This document shows, one piece after another, positions 18,713-28,599 of a stretch of 64,000 nucleotides of DNA. Location: positions 124,001 to 188,000 of the forward strand of contig NZ_LQPC01000020.1 in NCBI RefSeq assembly GCF_002101705.1, written 5' to 3'. The number at the start of each line of letters is the position of its first letter. Within the stretch, counting starts at the first letter, position 1. The position numbers were made by a program, and so were the translations under genes. Below the pieces are notes generated by a model, which was not told the origin of the DNA, ran no database searches, and worked only from the letters and a program-made list of their open reading frames with translations. The DNA is from Mycolicibacterium iranicum. Its GTDB lineage: Bacteria > Actinomycetota > Actinomycetes > Mycobacteriales > Mycobacteriaceae.

Positions 18713-19576
18713 ATGACCGAAGCTGACATCAACTCCGAGGGCCCGTCGCTGAAGCCCGCACAGGGCCGGTTCGGGGTGTGGACCGGGGCGCCGGTCTCGC
18801 CGGAGCAGGCCGTCGAGATCGAGAAACTCGGTTACGGCACGGTGTGGGTCGGGGCGTCTCCCGCCGCCGACCTGGCGTTCGTCGAGCCGATTCTGGAGAA
18901 GACCGAAACGCTGCAGGTGGCCACCGGCATCGTCAACATCTGGACGGCCGACGCCGACGAGGTCTCGCAGTCCTACCACCGCATCGAGAAGGCATTCCCG
19001 GGCCGGTTCCTGCTCGGCGTCGGCGTAGGACATCCGGAGCACACGCAGGAGTACACGAAGCCATACGAGGCACTGGTCGACTACCTGGACAAGCTGGACG
19101 CGAAGAAGGTTCCGACCAGCAGGCGGGTCCTGGCGGCACTGGGCCCGAAGGTGCTGCAGCTGGCCGCGCAGCGCAGCGCGGGAGCGCACCCCTACTTGAC
19201 GACCCCGGTGCACACCGGCCAGGCGCGCGAACTACTCGGGCCGACGGTTTTCATCGCGCCCGAGCACAAGGTGGTGCTCACCAACGACGCGGACAAAGCC
19301 CGCGAGATCGGTCGCGCGACCGTCGACTTCTACCTAGGCCTGTCGAACTATGTGAACAACTGGAAGCGACTCGGGTTCACCGACGAGGACCTGGTGCGCC
19401 CGGGCAGTGACCGGTTCATCGACGCGGTCGTGGCGTACGGGTCACCGGAGCAGATCGCCGCACGGCTCTCCGAGCATCTCGCCGCGGGCGCCGACCACGT
19501 CGCGATCCAGGTGCTCGGCGGGGAAGACGAACTGCTGTCGACACTGGAGGAGCTGGCGGGGCCGCTCAAGGTGTGA
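18713..19576 (+). CDS. LLM-class (luciferase-like) F420-dependent oxidoreductase
   Basis: TIM-barrel oxidoreductase of the bacterial luciferase-like family (287 residues), most members of which in mycobacteria use coenzyme F420. Visible elements: FGVWTGAPVSPEQAVEIEKLGYGTVWVG (start of barrel), TGIVNIWTADADEV, PGRFLLGVGVGHPEH and a C-terminal PEQIAARLSEHLAAGADHVAIQVL. It occupies the position of M. tuberculosis Rv3463, between infA and rmlB. The substrate is unknown. A decayed paralogue lies immediately upstream. The 3' end overlaps the convergent lipoprotein gene by 11 bp. Confidence 0.88.
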   Translation: MTEADINSEGPSLKPAQGRFGVWTGAPVSPEQAVEIEKLGYGTVWVGASPAADLAFVEPILEKTETLQVATGIVNIWTADADEVSQSYHRIEKAFPGRFLLGVGVGHPEHTQEYTKPYEALVDYLDKLDAKKVPTSRRVLAALGPKVLQLAAQRSAGAHPYLTTPVHTGQARELLGPTVFIAPEHKVVLTNDADKAREIGRATVDFYLGLSNYVNNWKRLGFTDEDLVRPGSDRFIDAVVAYGSPEQIAARLSEHLAAGADHVAIQVLGGEDELLSTLEELAGPLKV

Positions 19577-20261
19577 TCGTGGTGCCTTCGTCGATGACAC
19601 CCATGGCGTCCAGCAGCGCCTGCTGCTGATCGGCGGGGCCCTGGGCGTCCAGCGCGAGCACGAAGGTGTTCTCCTGACCGTCGATCACGACCGTCTTGCG
19701 TGCGACGAAGCCTGGTGCACCCTCGACCGTCGCGGTGCCCGCGATGGCCATCGCCTCGCTGCCGTCGAGCTCGCTGGGTGTGCCGGCGGTCGGGCCTTCC
19801 CACCCCGGCAGCTTGATGACGGCGTTCGGGGACAGTTCCAGGATCTTGGCGACCTCGAAGTTGTCGCCGTCCAGACGCGCCATCCGCGCGATGATCGCCG
19901 GCGGGTTGGGCGTGCCCTTCGCAGCAGACAGGAAGATGGCGCCGTATGCGTCCTGCGGAAGGTCGGCATCGGGGATCGACTCCCAGCCGTCGGGCATCGG
20001 AAGGTCGATTTTCGGCACGCCCGGCTCGTTGGCCTTGACGATCGTCTGGGTGACGCCGTTGGCGGTCAGGTACTCCCCGACCGTTTGGGCGTCGGCGGGT
20101 GCGGCTGCGCTGGTTTCTGCTGTGGAGGTGGGGGAGCTCGACGACGCAGTAGAAGATTCGGCCGTCTGACTGCTGTCGCCGCTCGATCCACAGCCGGTCA
20201 CGGCCAGGCCGATTGCCACGGTCACTGCTGCGATAGCGCCGATGGTCGCCGAAGATCGCAT
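19566..20261 (-). CDS. LpqN/LpqT-family lipoprotein
   Basis: Exported lipoprotein of 231 residues. The signal peptide with lipobox VTGC (Cys at about residue 23) is followed by a Ser/Thr/Ala-rich linker and an LpqN-type domain with the family motif DLPMPDGWES and later FVLALDAQGPADQQ. LpqN-like proteins are cell-envelope lipoproteins whose biochemical role is not settled. I prefer ATG 20261 because AGAGGGGG lies at proper distance; ATG 20267 is in frame but abuts the site. The gene is divergent from rmlB (90 bp gap). Confidence 0.85.
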   Translation of the reverse strand: MRSSATIGAIAAVTVAIGLAVTGCGSSGDSSQTAESSTASSSSPTSTAETSAAAPADAQTVGEYLTANGVTQTIVKANEPGVPKIDLPMPDGWESIPDADLPQDAYGAIFLSAAKGTPNPPAIIARMARLDGDNFEVAKILELSPNAVIKLPGWEGPTAGTPSELDGSEAMAIAGTATVEGAPGFVARKTVVIDGQENTFVLALDAQGPADQQQALLDAMGVIDEGTTITP

Positions 20262-20336
20262 GTGCATCCCCCTCTTCTTGACGGATTCGCACATAGGAGA
20301 ACACAGGGCATGCGATTTCAGACCGGATTGCACTAG

Positions 20337-21962
<1,626 letters not shown>

Positions 21963-21976
<14 letters not shown>

Positions 21977-22720
21977 CGCCTCCACGCGACCAAACGATCC
22001 GCCTGCCCCATTCGCGGGCAATCAACGCCTTATCCCGGAGCCAGACTTCGAACAGGCGCCCTCGTGTCTGGGGCGGGACGCGCCTGCCGAGTCCTTCCGC
22101 TCGCGTGTAACGACATGGGTTGCAGCAACCGCACGGCTTACCTCGCAACGGAGAGTGGCAGAACCATGTCAGTTCCATCACCCGTAAGAAGCCGCCGTCA
22201 CGAGCAGCGTCCCCCATTTCCAGCTTGGTGGTCTCGAACAACGGAAACCGGAAGCGGCGGAACATTTCGAGCGCCGGATCGACTGGGCCCGCCACCAGGC
22301 GATACGAGCCGTCGATGTTGTCGACTGCAGCGGCTAGGACTTTATGGGCACGGTCATCTCGGTGAATGCTCAACTCCAACACGAGCCGGCGGCTCTCGGC
22401 CAGCCGTGCCAACCATTCGTATTGACCACCGAGAAACTGCTTGCCTAGCAATGCCCGAAACTGTTCTGTGATTTCGGGGATTTGTGGGATTTCGTCCACA
22501 GTGACGATCTGCGCCGGCAATAACCGCCTCGTCGCGGTGGGATCGAGGTCTGCGAGGGCGCGCCGAATCACATCCTGGGTCTCAAGTTCGATCGTTGCGG
22601 AGCGCCGATATGGGTCGACGACGTACCACGGCCTCACTATGTCATCGGAGTGGAAAGCAGGTCAGCGACTCGAAATGTTGAATCCCAACCCGCTGTCCAT
22701 AGCACGTCGACCGCAGACAC
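21963..22720 (-). pseudogene. QueC-like PP-loop protein interrupted by a frameshift
   Basis: Two reading frames together make one protein of the QueC-like (7-cyano-7-deazaguanine synthase-related) family. From GTG 22720 one frame reads VDVLWTAGWDSTFRVADLLS, the PP-loop ATP-pyrophosphatase motif with GWDST, and stops at TAG near 22637. From 22637 another frame continues RPWYVVDPYRRSATIELE and, near the C-terminus, holds the zinc-binding cysteine cluster CHSPLRGKPCGCCNPC. A net +2 (or -1) shift at about 22637-22645 would restore one ORF of about 250 residues. Whether this is true decay, a sequencing error or recoding cannot be told. The natural role is unclear; a complete queuosine pathway is not present here. 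Confidence 0.75.
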
Positions 22721-22855
22721 CTTGGCAGCCTAGCCTCATCCCATCGCGCAGGAACAGCGCGGCTCTTCGGCGGTTCGCTTAACCTTGCGAAGCACTCAAG
22801 CCCATTACTAGGGTATCCAAGTATCTCTACTCAGTAGCTCTTGGAAGGCCGGCTC

Positions 22856-24376
22856 ATGTCCACACGGATCCCCCACTTCATCGACGGCAAGCGCAGCGAG
22901 CTGGCGTCCACCCGCACGGCCGATGTGCTGAATCCGAGCACCGGCGAGGTACAGGCCGAGGTCTTGCTCGCGTCGGCAGCCGACGTCGACACCGCGGTCG
23001 CCTCCGCCGTCGAAGCGCAGAAGGAGTGGGCCGCCTGGAACCCGCAGCGCCGCGCCCGCGTGATGATGAAGTTCATCGACCTTGTCAACCAGCACGTGGA
23101 GGAATTGGCGGAACTGCTCAGTGTGGAACACGGCAAGACCATCGCCGACTCCAAGGGCGACATCCAGCGCGGCGTCGAGGTCATCGAGTTCGCGATCGGC
23201 ATCCCACACCTGCTCAAGGGCGAGTTCACCGAGGGCGCCGGTGGAGGCATCGACGTGTACTCGATCCGCCAGCCGCTGGGCGTGGTCGCCGGCATCACGC
23301 CGTTCAACTTCCCCGCCATGATCCCGCTGTGGAAGGCAGGCCCGGCGCTGGCATGCGGAAACGCGTTCATCCTCAAGCCTTCCGAGCGCGACCCGTCGGT
23401 TCCCTTGCGTCTGGCAGAGCTGTTCCTGGAGGCCGGTCTGCCCGCGGGCGTCTTCCAGGTGGTCCAGGGCGACAAGGAAGCCGTCGACGCAATCCTCACC
23501 CACCCCGACATCCAGGCTGTCGGCTTCGTCGGCAGCTCGGACATCGCGCAGTACATCTACTCCACGGCCGCGGCCCACGGGAAGCGCTCGCAGTGCTTCG
23601 GCGGTGCCAAGAACCACATGATCGTGATGCCCGACGCCGACCTCGACCAGGCCGTCGACGCCCTCATCGGGGCGGGCTACGGCAGCGCGGGCGAACGCTG
23701 CATGGCCATCAGCGTCGCGGTTCCCGTCGGCAAGGAGACTGCCGACCGCCTGCGTAATCGCTTGGTGGAGAGGGTCAATCAGCTCCGCGTCGGCCACAGC
23801 CTCGACCCGAAGGCCGACTACGGCCCGCTCGTGACCGGTGCCGCGCTGGAGCGCGTCAAGAGCTACATCGCGCAGGGCGTCGAGGCCGGTGCAGACCTCG
23901 TGGTCGATGGCCGCGAACGAACCACCGACGAATTGGCCTTCGACGACCAGGACTTGTCGAAGGGGTTCTTCATCGGACCCACGCTCTTCGACAACGTCAC
24001 CACCGACATGTCGATCTACACCGACGAGATCTTCGGGCCGGTGCTGTGCATCGTGCGCGCCGCCGACTATGAAGAGGCATTGAGCCTTCCGAGCAAGCAC
24101 GAATACGGCAACGGCGTCGCGATCTTCACCCGCGACGGTGACGCCGCCCGAGATTTCGTGTCCCGTGTGCAGGTCGGCATGGTGGGCGTCAACGTGCCGA
24201 TCCCGGTTCCGGTGGCCTACCACACCTTCGGCGGCTGGAAGCGCTCCGGCTTCGGCGATCTCAACCAGCACGGGCCCGCGTCGATCCAGTTCTACACCAA
24301 GGTCAAGACCGTTACCGAGCGGTGGCCGTCGGGCATCAAGGATGGCGCGGAGTTCGTCATTCCCACCATGAAGTAG
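22856..24376 (+). CDS. mmsA: Methylmalonate-semialdehyde dehydrogenase (CoA-acylating)
   Basis: Converts (methyl)malonate semialdehyde to propionyl- or acetyl-CoA with NAD and CoA at the end of valine catabolism. ALDH-fold protein of 506 residues with TPFNFPAMIPLWK, NAD-binding GFVGSSDIAQYIY, catalytic C282 in GSAGERCMA and the MMSDH-type CFGGAKNH where other ALDHs carry the general-base Glu region. ATG 22856 (MSTRIPHFIDGKR) is preferred over an in-frame TTG 15 nt upstream. First gene of the mmsA-fadE-mmsB operon, equivalent to Rv0753c-Rv0751c. Confidence 0.96.
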   Translation: MSTRIPHFIDGKRSELASTRTADVLNPSTGEVQAEVLLASAADVDTAVASAVEAQKEWAAWNPQRRARVMMKFIDLVNQHVEELAELLSVEHGKTIADSKGDIQRGVEVIEFAIGIPHLLKGEFTEGAGGGIDVYSIRQPLGVVAGITPFNFPAMIPLWKAGPALACGNAFILKPSERDPSVPLRLAELFLEAGLPAGVFQVVQGDKEAVDAILTHPDIQAVGFVGSSDIAQYIYSTAAAHGKRSQCFGGAKNHMIVMPDADLDQAVDALIGAGYGSAGERCMAISVAVPVGKETADRLRNRLVERVNQLRVGHSLDPKADYGPLVTGAALERVKSYIAQGVEAGADLVVDGRERTTDELAFDDQDLSKGFFIGPTLFDNVTTDMSIYTDEIFGPVLCIVRAADYEEALSLPSKHEYGNGVAIFTRDGDAARDFVSRVQVGMVGVNVPIPVPVAYHTFGGWKRSGFGDLNQHGPASIQFYTKVKTVTERWPSGIKDGAEFVIPTMK

Positions 24377-24380
24377 CACT

Positions 24381-25565
24381 GTGGACTACTTCGGATTGGA
24401 CGACGACGAGCGGGTCATCGCCGAGACGGCGGCGGCGTTCGCCGAAAAGCGTTTGGCACCAAACGCTCTGGAGTGGGACGCCACCCACCACTTCCCCACC
24501 GACGTGCTCCGTGAGGCAGCCGAACTCGGGATGGCGGCCGTCTACTGTCGCGACGACGTCGGCGGCAGCGAGTTGCGCCGCCTCGACGCGGTACGCATCT
24601 TCGAGAAGCTGGCGACCGCCGACCCGACGGTGGCGGCGTTCCTGTCGATCCACAATATGTGCGCGTGGATGGTCGATACGTTCGGCACCGACGAGCAACG
24701 CAAGGCGTGGGTGCCGAGGCTGGCGTCGATGGACACCATCGCGAGCTACTGCCTGACCGAACCGGGCGCGGGGTCCGACGCAGCCGCGTTGCGCACCAAG
24801 GCGGTGCGATCCGGCGACGAGTGGGTGCTCGACGGTGTCAAGCAGTTCATCTCGGGCGCCGGCCAATCCGATGTCTACATCGTGATGGCCCGCACGGGCA
24901 GCGAAGGTCCGAAGGGGATTTCGGCGTTCGTCGTCCCCAAGGACACACCGGGGCTGAGCTTCGGCACCAACGAGGAGAAGATGGGCTGGAACGCCCAGCC
25001 CACGGCGCAGGTCATCTTCGAGGGCGCGCGACTGCCTGCCGATGCGCTGCTCGGCGGTGAGGAGGGCACCGGGTTCGGGATCGCGATGAAAGGCCTCAAC
25101 GGGGGTCGCATCAACATCGCGGCGTGCTCGCTGGGCGGCGCCCAGGCCGCCTACGACAAGGCGGTGGCGTACCTGGCCGACCGGCAGGCGTTCGGCGGTT
25201 CACTGCTCGACGAGCCGACGATCCGGTTCACCCTGGCCGACATGGCCACCGCCCTGCAAACCTCGCGTGCGCTGTTGTGGCGTGCCGCAACGGCTCTCGA
25301 CAACGACCACCCCGACCGCGTCGAACTGTGCGCGATGGCCAAGCGTTACGTCACCGACTCGTGCTTCGAGGTCGCCGACCAGGCGCTGCAGCTGCACGGT
25401 GGCTACGGATACCTGCGCGAGTACGGCCTGGAGAAGATCGTGCGCGATCTCCGCGTGCACCGAATCCTTGAGGGCACCAACGAAATCATGCGCGTGGTGA
25501 TCGGCCGTTCGGCCGCGGGCCGAGCCCGCAGCAAGACCGATGCCGCCAAAGCACGCGCATCCTGA
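24381..25565 (+). CDS. Acyl-CoA dehydrogenase, probably isobutyryl-CoA dehydrogenase (FadE9-like)
   Basis: FAD-dependent acyl-CoA dehydrogenase (394 residues), expected to oxidise isobutyryl-CoA to methacrylyl-CoA in valine degradation. Visible: YCLTEPGAGSDAAALRT (substrate/FAD loop), QAFGGSLLDEPTIRFTLADM, and LQLHGGYGYLREYGLEKIVRDLRVHRILEGTNEIMR, the C-terminal family signature. Starts at GTG 24381, 4 bp after mmsA. Substrate choice rests on its place between mmsA and mmsB. Confidence 0.92.
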   Translation: MDYFGLDDDERVIAETAAAFAEKRLAPNALEWDATHHFPTDVLREAAELGMAAVYCRDDVGGSELRRLDAVRIFEKLATADPTVAAFLSIHNMCAWMVDTFGTDEQRKAWVPRLASMDTIASYCLTEPGAGSDAAALRTKAVRSGDEWVLDGVKQFISGAGQSDVYIVMARTGSEGPKGISAFVVPKDTPGLSFGTNEEKMGWNAQPTAQVIFEGARLPADALLGGEEGTGFGIAMKGLNGGRINIAACSLGGAQAAYDKAVAYLADRQAFGGSLLDEPTIRFTLADMATALQTSRALLWRAATALDNDHPDRVELCAMAKRYVTDSCFEVADQALQLHGGYGYLREYGLEKIVRDLRVHRILEGTNEIMRVVIGRSAAGRARSKTDAAKARAS

Positions 25566-25579
25566 CTGAGGAGATGTCA

Positions 25580-26452
25580 ATGACGACGATCGCGTTCCTG
25601 GGGCTGGGAAACATGGGTGGTCCGATGGCTGCCAACCTGGTGGCGGCCGGTCATACGGTGAACGGGTTCGACCCGGTGCCCGCCCTGAAGGAAGCCGCAC
25701 AAGCCCACGGCGCCACCGTGTTCGACAGCGGTGCCGCCGCCGCGGCTGAGGCCGATGTCGTCATCACGTCGCTGCCCAACGGCGGGATCGTCAAGGCCGC
25801 CTACGCCGAGATCCTGCCCGTCGCCAAGGACGGCGCCCTGCTGATCGACACGTCGACGATCTCCGTCGACGACGCCCGCGACATCCACGCCCAGGCCGCC
25901 GAGCGCGGCCTCGCCCAGCTCGACGCTCCTGTCTCCGGCGGCATCAAAGGCGCCGCCGCGGGCACGCTGGCGTTCATGGTGGGCGGTGAGGACGATGCGT
26001 TCGAGCGCGCCAAGCCGGTGCTGGAGCCCATGGCGGGCAAGATCATTCACTGCGGAGCCTCAGGTGCGGGGCAGGCCGCCAAGCTGTGCAACAACATGGT
26101 GCTGGCCGTGCAGCAGATCGCCATCGGTGAAGCGTTCGTGCTCGCCGAGAAGCTCGGGCTACCCGCGCAGTCACTCTTCGACGTCATCACCGGCGCGACG
26201 GGCAACTGCTGGGCGGTACACACCAATTGCCCGGTGCCAGGCCCAGTTCCGACGTCGCCCGCCAACAACGACTTCAAGCCGGGCTTCGCGACAGCCCTGA
26301 TGAACAAGGACCTCGGCCTGGCGATGGACGCGGTGAACTCGACCGGGTCCAACGCGCCGCTGGGCACCCACGCCGCCGAGATCTACCGCGCATTCAACGA
26401 AGAGCATGCCGACAAGGACTTCAGCGCGGTCATCGAGGCGCTGCGCCGCTGA
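25580..26452 (+). CDS. mmsB: 3-hydroxyisobutyrate dehydrogenase
   Basis: NAD-dependent oxidation of 3-hydroxyisobutyrate to methylmalonate semialdehyde, the step feeding MmsA. Beta-hydroxyacid dehydrogenase family: FLGLGNMGGPMAANL (dinucleotide fold), DAPVSGGIKGAAAGTLAFMVGG (substrate motif) and catalytic Lys in GQAAKLCNN. ATG 25580 has GAGGAG at the right distance; ATG 25574 is in frame but overlaps it. Closes the valine operon. Confidence 0.95.
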   Translation: MTTIAFLGLGNMGGPMAANLVAAGHTVNGFDPVPALKEAAQAHGATVFDSGAAAAAEADVVITSLPNGGIVKAAYAEILPVAKDGALLIDTSTISVDDARDIHAQAAERGLAQLDAPVSGGIKGAAAGTLAFMVGGEDDAFERAKPVLEPMAGKIIHCGASGAGQAAKLCNNMVLAVQQIAIGEAFVLAEKLGLPAQSLFDVITGATGNCWAVHTNCPVPGPVPTSPANNDFKPGFATALMNKDLGLAMDAVNSTGSNAPLGTHAAEIYRAFNEEHADKDFSAVIEALRR

Positions 26453-26460
26453 CAGACGTC

Positions 26461-26521
26461 GCCGAATCTGAGCTTATGTACCGGATTTCGGCCGACCTTC
26501 GTGCATATCCTCAGATTCGGC
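26461..26521. repeat. 12-bp inverted repeat between mmsB and the TetR gene
   Basis: GCCGAATCTGAG (26461-26472) and CTCAGATTCGGC (26510-26521) are perfect inverted arms 37 bp apart, between two convergent genes; the right arm lies in the last codons of the TetR gene. The 12-mer CTCAGATTCGGC recurs at 34522-34533. It may act as a two-way terminator or be a small dispersed repeat. Confidence 0.5.
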
Positions 26522-27091
26522 ATCGGCCGGGGGCGAGATCGACCCGAACAACACCTGGACGATCACCGGGCGGGCGAAGCGAATCAGTTCGTCATGGCTG
26601 AGATTCGCGACCGCCGGGTTGGCCATCACGTAACGCGTTGTGGCCAAACCGATCACGAATGCGCCCAGCATTCCTGCCCGTTGCGCCGGATGGTCCGGCG
26701 TGACGGCGGCCACCGCGGGCGCCACCTGGGTGGCGAATACCCGACGCATGGTTTCGGCAGCTGATTCACTGGTCATCGCCGCGCGCAGCAGTGCAAGAAA
26801 TGTAGTGTCCTTTTCCCACACTGCGAAGAAGCGCGACAGAAGGACGTCGGCCACGTCGCCTTCGTCGACCTCGGTCAGGTCGGGTAGCTCGAGCGTGAAC
26901 TCGGCGGCCTCGGCGAACAGGTTCTGCTTGTTGCCGAAGTATCGGATGATCAGCGCCGGATCGACGCCGACGTCGGACGCGACGCCGCGCAGAGTGGTCG
27001 CCTGGTAGCCCTCGGACCCGAACCGCCGCCGGGCGGCATCGAGGATGTCGGCGCGAGTCTGAAGCGCGTTGCGCGATCGACCCGGGCTCAT
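26474..27091 (-). CDS. TetR-family transcriptional regulator
   Basis: One-domain repressor-type protein of 205 residues. The N-terminal helix-turn-helix is clear: TRADILDAARRRFGSEGYQA, TTLRGVASDVGVDPALIIRYFGNKQNLF (residues 13-60). The C-terminal ligand domain is of the TetR_C type (LLRAAMTSESAAETMRRVF). It is convergent to mmsB and downstream of the HAD-like gene on the same strand. Target and ligand are not evident; control of the valine operon is possible but unsupported. Confidence 0.88.
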   Translation of the reverse strand: MSPGRSRNALQTRADILDAARRRFGSEGYQATTLRGVASDVGVDPALIIRYFGNKQNLFAEAAEFTLELPDLTEVDEGDVADVLLSRFFAVWEKDTTFLALLRAAMTSESAAETMRRVFATQVAPAVAAVTPDHPAQRAGMLGAFVIGLATTRYVMANPAVANLSHDELIRFARPVIVQVLFGSISPPADAESEDMHEGRPKSGT

Positions 27092-27127
27092 TCGGGCAAG
27101 GATAGGCGCTTGCCGCCCGATCGGAGC

Positions 27128-27916
27128 TCAGGCTGCAGTCGGTCTCCGATGCGTCTCGTGCCAGGAGTCGTACGCGCGCTGACAGTCGGCCACGCGCAGC
27201 GGCACACCGCCGGCGCCGTCGCCTTCGACGAGAACCGACGCCAACCCGGTGGCGGTGGCGGTGCGCTGACTTGCCGGCGACCCCGCGAACGCGAGCGAGT
27301 CGTGGGCCGGGGCTCCGAGCTCGGCCAACGCCGCCGCATACAGCTCGCCGCGGGGCGCATCGTCGACGGTCAGCACCGCGCCGGCGATCCCCTCCCCGAT
27401 CAGCTGCCGCACCAGCGGCTCCACCCACGCGCGGTTGCCCGTACTGACGATGCCGATGCCGACACCTGCCCCGTACGCCTCGGTGATCAGGTCCAGCATC
27501 CCGGGACGCACCGCGATGTCGGCGTCGAGGATCGTCTCGTCGAGGATCATCGCCTTCGTCATGCAGATCTCGTCGACGAGCAGCTCGGCGAGCACATCGC
27601 ACTCGGTGCTCACTCCACGCTTACGCAGTTCGGCGGCTACCCGCCGGCGTTCGTCGGTGAGCGCCTGCAGCTGTCGGTACCGGGCGACCGACCATTCGAT
27701 GTCCAGGCCGAGGGACGCGAAGGCGGCGTTGAACGCGGGCCGGTGACCTGCGCTCTCGACGTCGGCTAGCGCGTCGAGGTCGAAGATCACCGCGCTGAGC
27801 TTTTTCAACGGCTGCGGCGGTGTCGGCTCGGTTTGGGCGGACTGCCAGTCCCACCAGAAGCGACCGGCACGCCATGCTTTCTGCTGTGAGGGCTGCACGA
27901 GATAATGGTGGCCCAC
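27128..27916 (-). CDS. HAD-superfamily (CbbY-like) protein with altered motif I
   Basis: 262 residues resembling HAD subfamily IA phosphatases of the CbbY type: VIFDLDALADVESAGHRPAFNAAF (motif I region, D46 and D48), GIGIVSTGNRAWVEPLV (motif II Ser/Thr) and LTVDDAPRGELYAAALAELG (motif III/IV area). Motif I lacks the usual GT after DxD, so catalysis may be impaired. The first 40 residues are an unusual Trp-rich extension and the true start may be internal, near the Leu-Ser-Ala-Val-Ile-Phe segment. It is divergent from the NarL-type regulator. Confidence 0.68.
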   Translation of the reverse strand: MGHHYLVQPSQQKAWRAGRFWWDWQSAQTEPTPPQPLKKLSAVIFDLDALADVESAGHRPAFNAAFASLGLDIEWSVARYRQLQALTDERRRVAAELRKRGVSTECDVLAELLVDEICMTKAMILDETILDADIAVRPGMLDLITEAYGAGVGIGIVSTGNRAWVEPLVRQLIGEGIAGAVLTVDDAPRGELYAAALAELGAPAHDSLAFAGSPASQRTATATGLASVLVEGDGAGGVPLRVADCQRAYDSWHETHRRPTAA

Positions 27917-27933
27917 GTCACACCCCGCGCGCC

Positions 27934-27949
27934 TCCCCCATGTGGGGGA
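27934..27949. promoter_or_regulatory. TCCCCC-ATGT-GGGGGA palindrome upstream of the response regulator
   Basis: A 16-bp dyad with 6-bp arms sits 18 bp before the response-regulator start (27967). The position suits autoregulation by the NarL-type protein or promoter overlap; there is no direct evidence. Confidence 0.4.
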
Positions 27950-27966
27950 TTCCTTACAGTGGGGCC

Positions 27967-28599
27967 ATGGCAGGCCGCGAACCGGTGCGAATTGTGCTGG
28001 TCGACGACCATGAGATGGTCATCGAAGGTCTCAAGGCGATGCTCGCCGCGTTCGGCAGCCGGGTCACCGTCGTCGGCCAGGCGGTCGGTGCGGAACGGGT
28101 GATGAGCGTCGTGGCCGACCTCGAGCCCGACATCGTGCTGTGCGACGTGCGCATGCAGGGATCGAGCGGGCTGGACGTGTGCCAGCAGCTTCGCTCCCGC
28201 GACCCCGGCCGCAAGGTGGTCATGCTGTCGGTCTACGACGACGAGCAATACCTTTTCCAGGCCCTGCGGGTGGGGGCATCCGGGTATCTGCTCAAGAGCA
28301 TCAGCAGCGAGGAGCTGGTCCGGCAGCTGGAGCTGGTGCACGCCGGCCAGACCGCGATCGATCCGACGATGGCCGGCCGCGTCGTGGAATGGCCAGGCGC
28401 CCGGCAGGGGCTCACCCAGCGCGAGAGCGAGATTTTGGAACTGGTGGTCAACGGACTGTCCAACCGGGCGATCGCGGCGAAGCTGGTGATCGGCGATGAG
28501 ACGGTGAAGACGCACCTCAGCTCGATCTATCGCAAGCTGGCCGTCAGCGACCGGACCGGCGCGGTGGCGACCGCGCTGCGCGAAGGGATCTTCCAGTGA
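27967..28599 (+). CDS. NarL/FixJ-family response regulator
   Basis: DNA-binding response regulator (210 residues). The receiver domain has RIVLVDDHEMV at the start, phosphoacceptor D60 in IVLCDVRMQG and Lys in GASGYLLKSIS. The C-terminal LuxR-type helix-turn-helix is GLTQRESEILELVVNGLSNRAIA...ETVKTHLSSIYRKL. ATG 27967 is chosen from the family start. The stop overlaps the sensor kinase start by 4 nt, so the two proteins form a two-component system. Confidence 0.93.
   Translation: MAGREPVRIVLVDDHEMVIEGLKAMLAAFGSRVTVVGQAVGAERVMSVVADLEPDIVLCDVRMQGSSGLDVCQQLRSRDPGRKVVMLSVYDDEQYLFQALRVGASGYLLKSISSEELVRQLELVHAGQTAIDPTMAGRVVEWPGARQGLTQRESEILELVVNGLSNRAIAAKLVIGDETVKTHLSSIYRKLAVSDRTGAVATALREGIFQ

Noticed and set aside
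22808..24379. 523-codon minus-strand ORF
   Set aside because: Shadow of mmsA, which has complete aldehyde dehydrogenase motifs on the plus strand.
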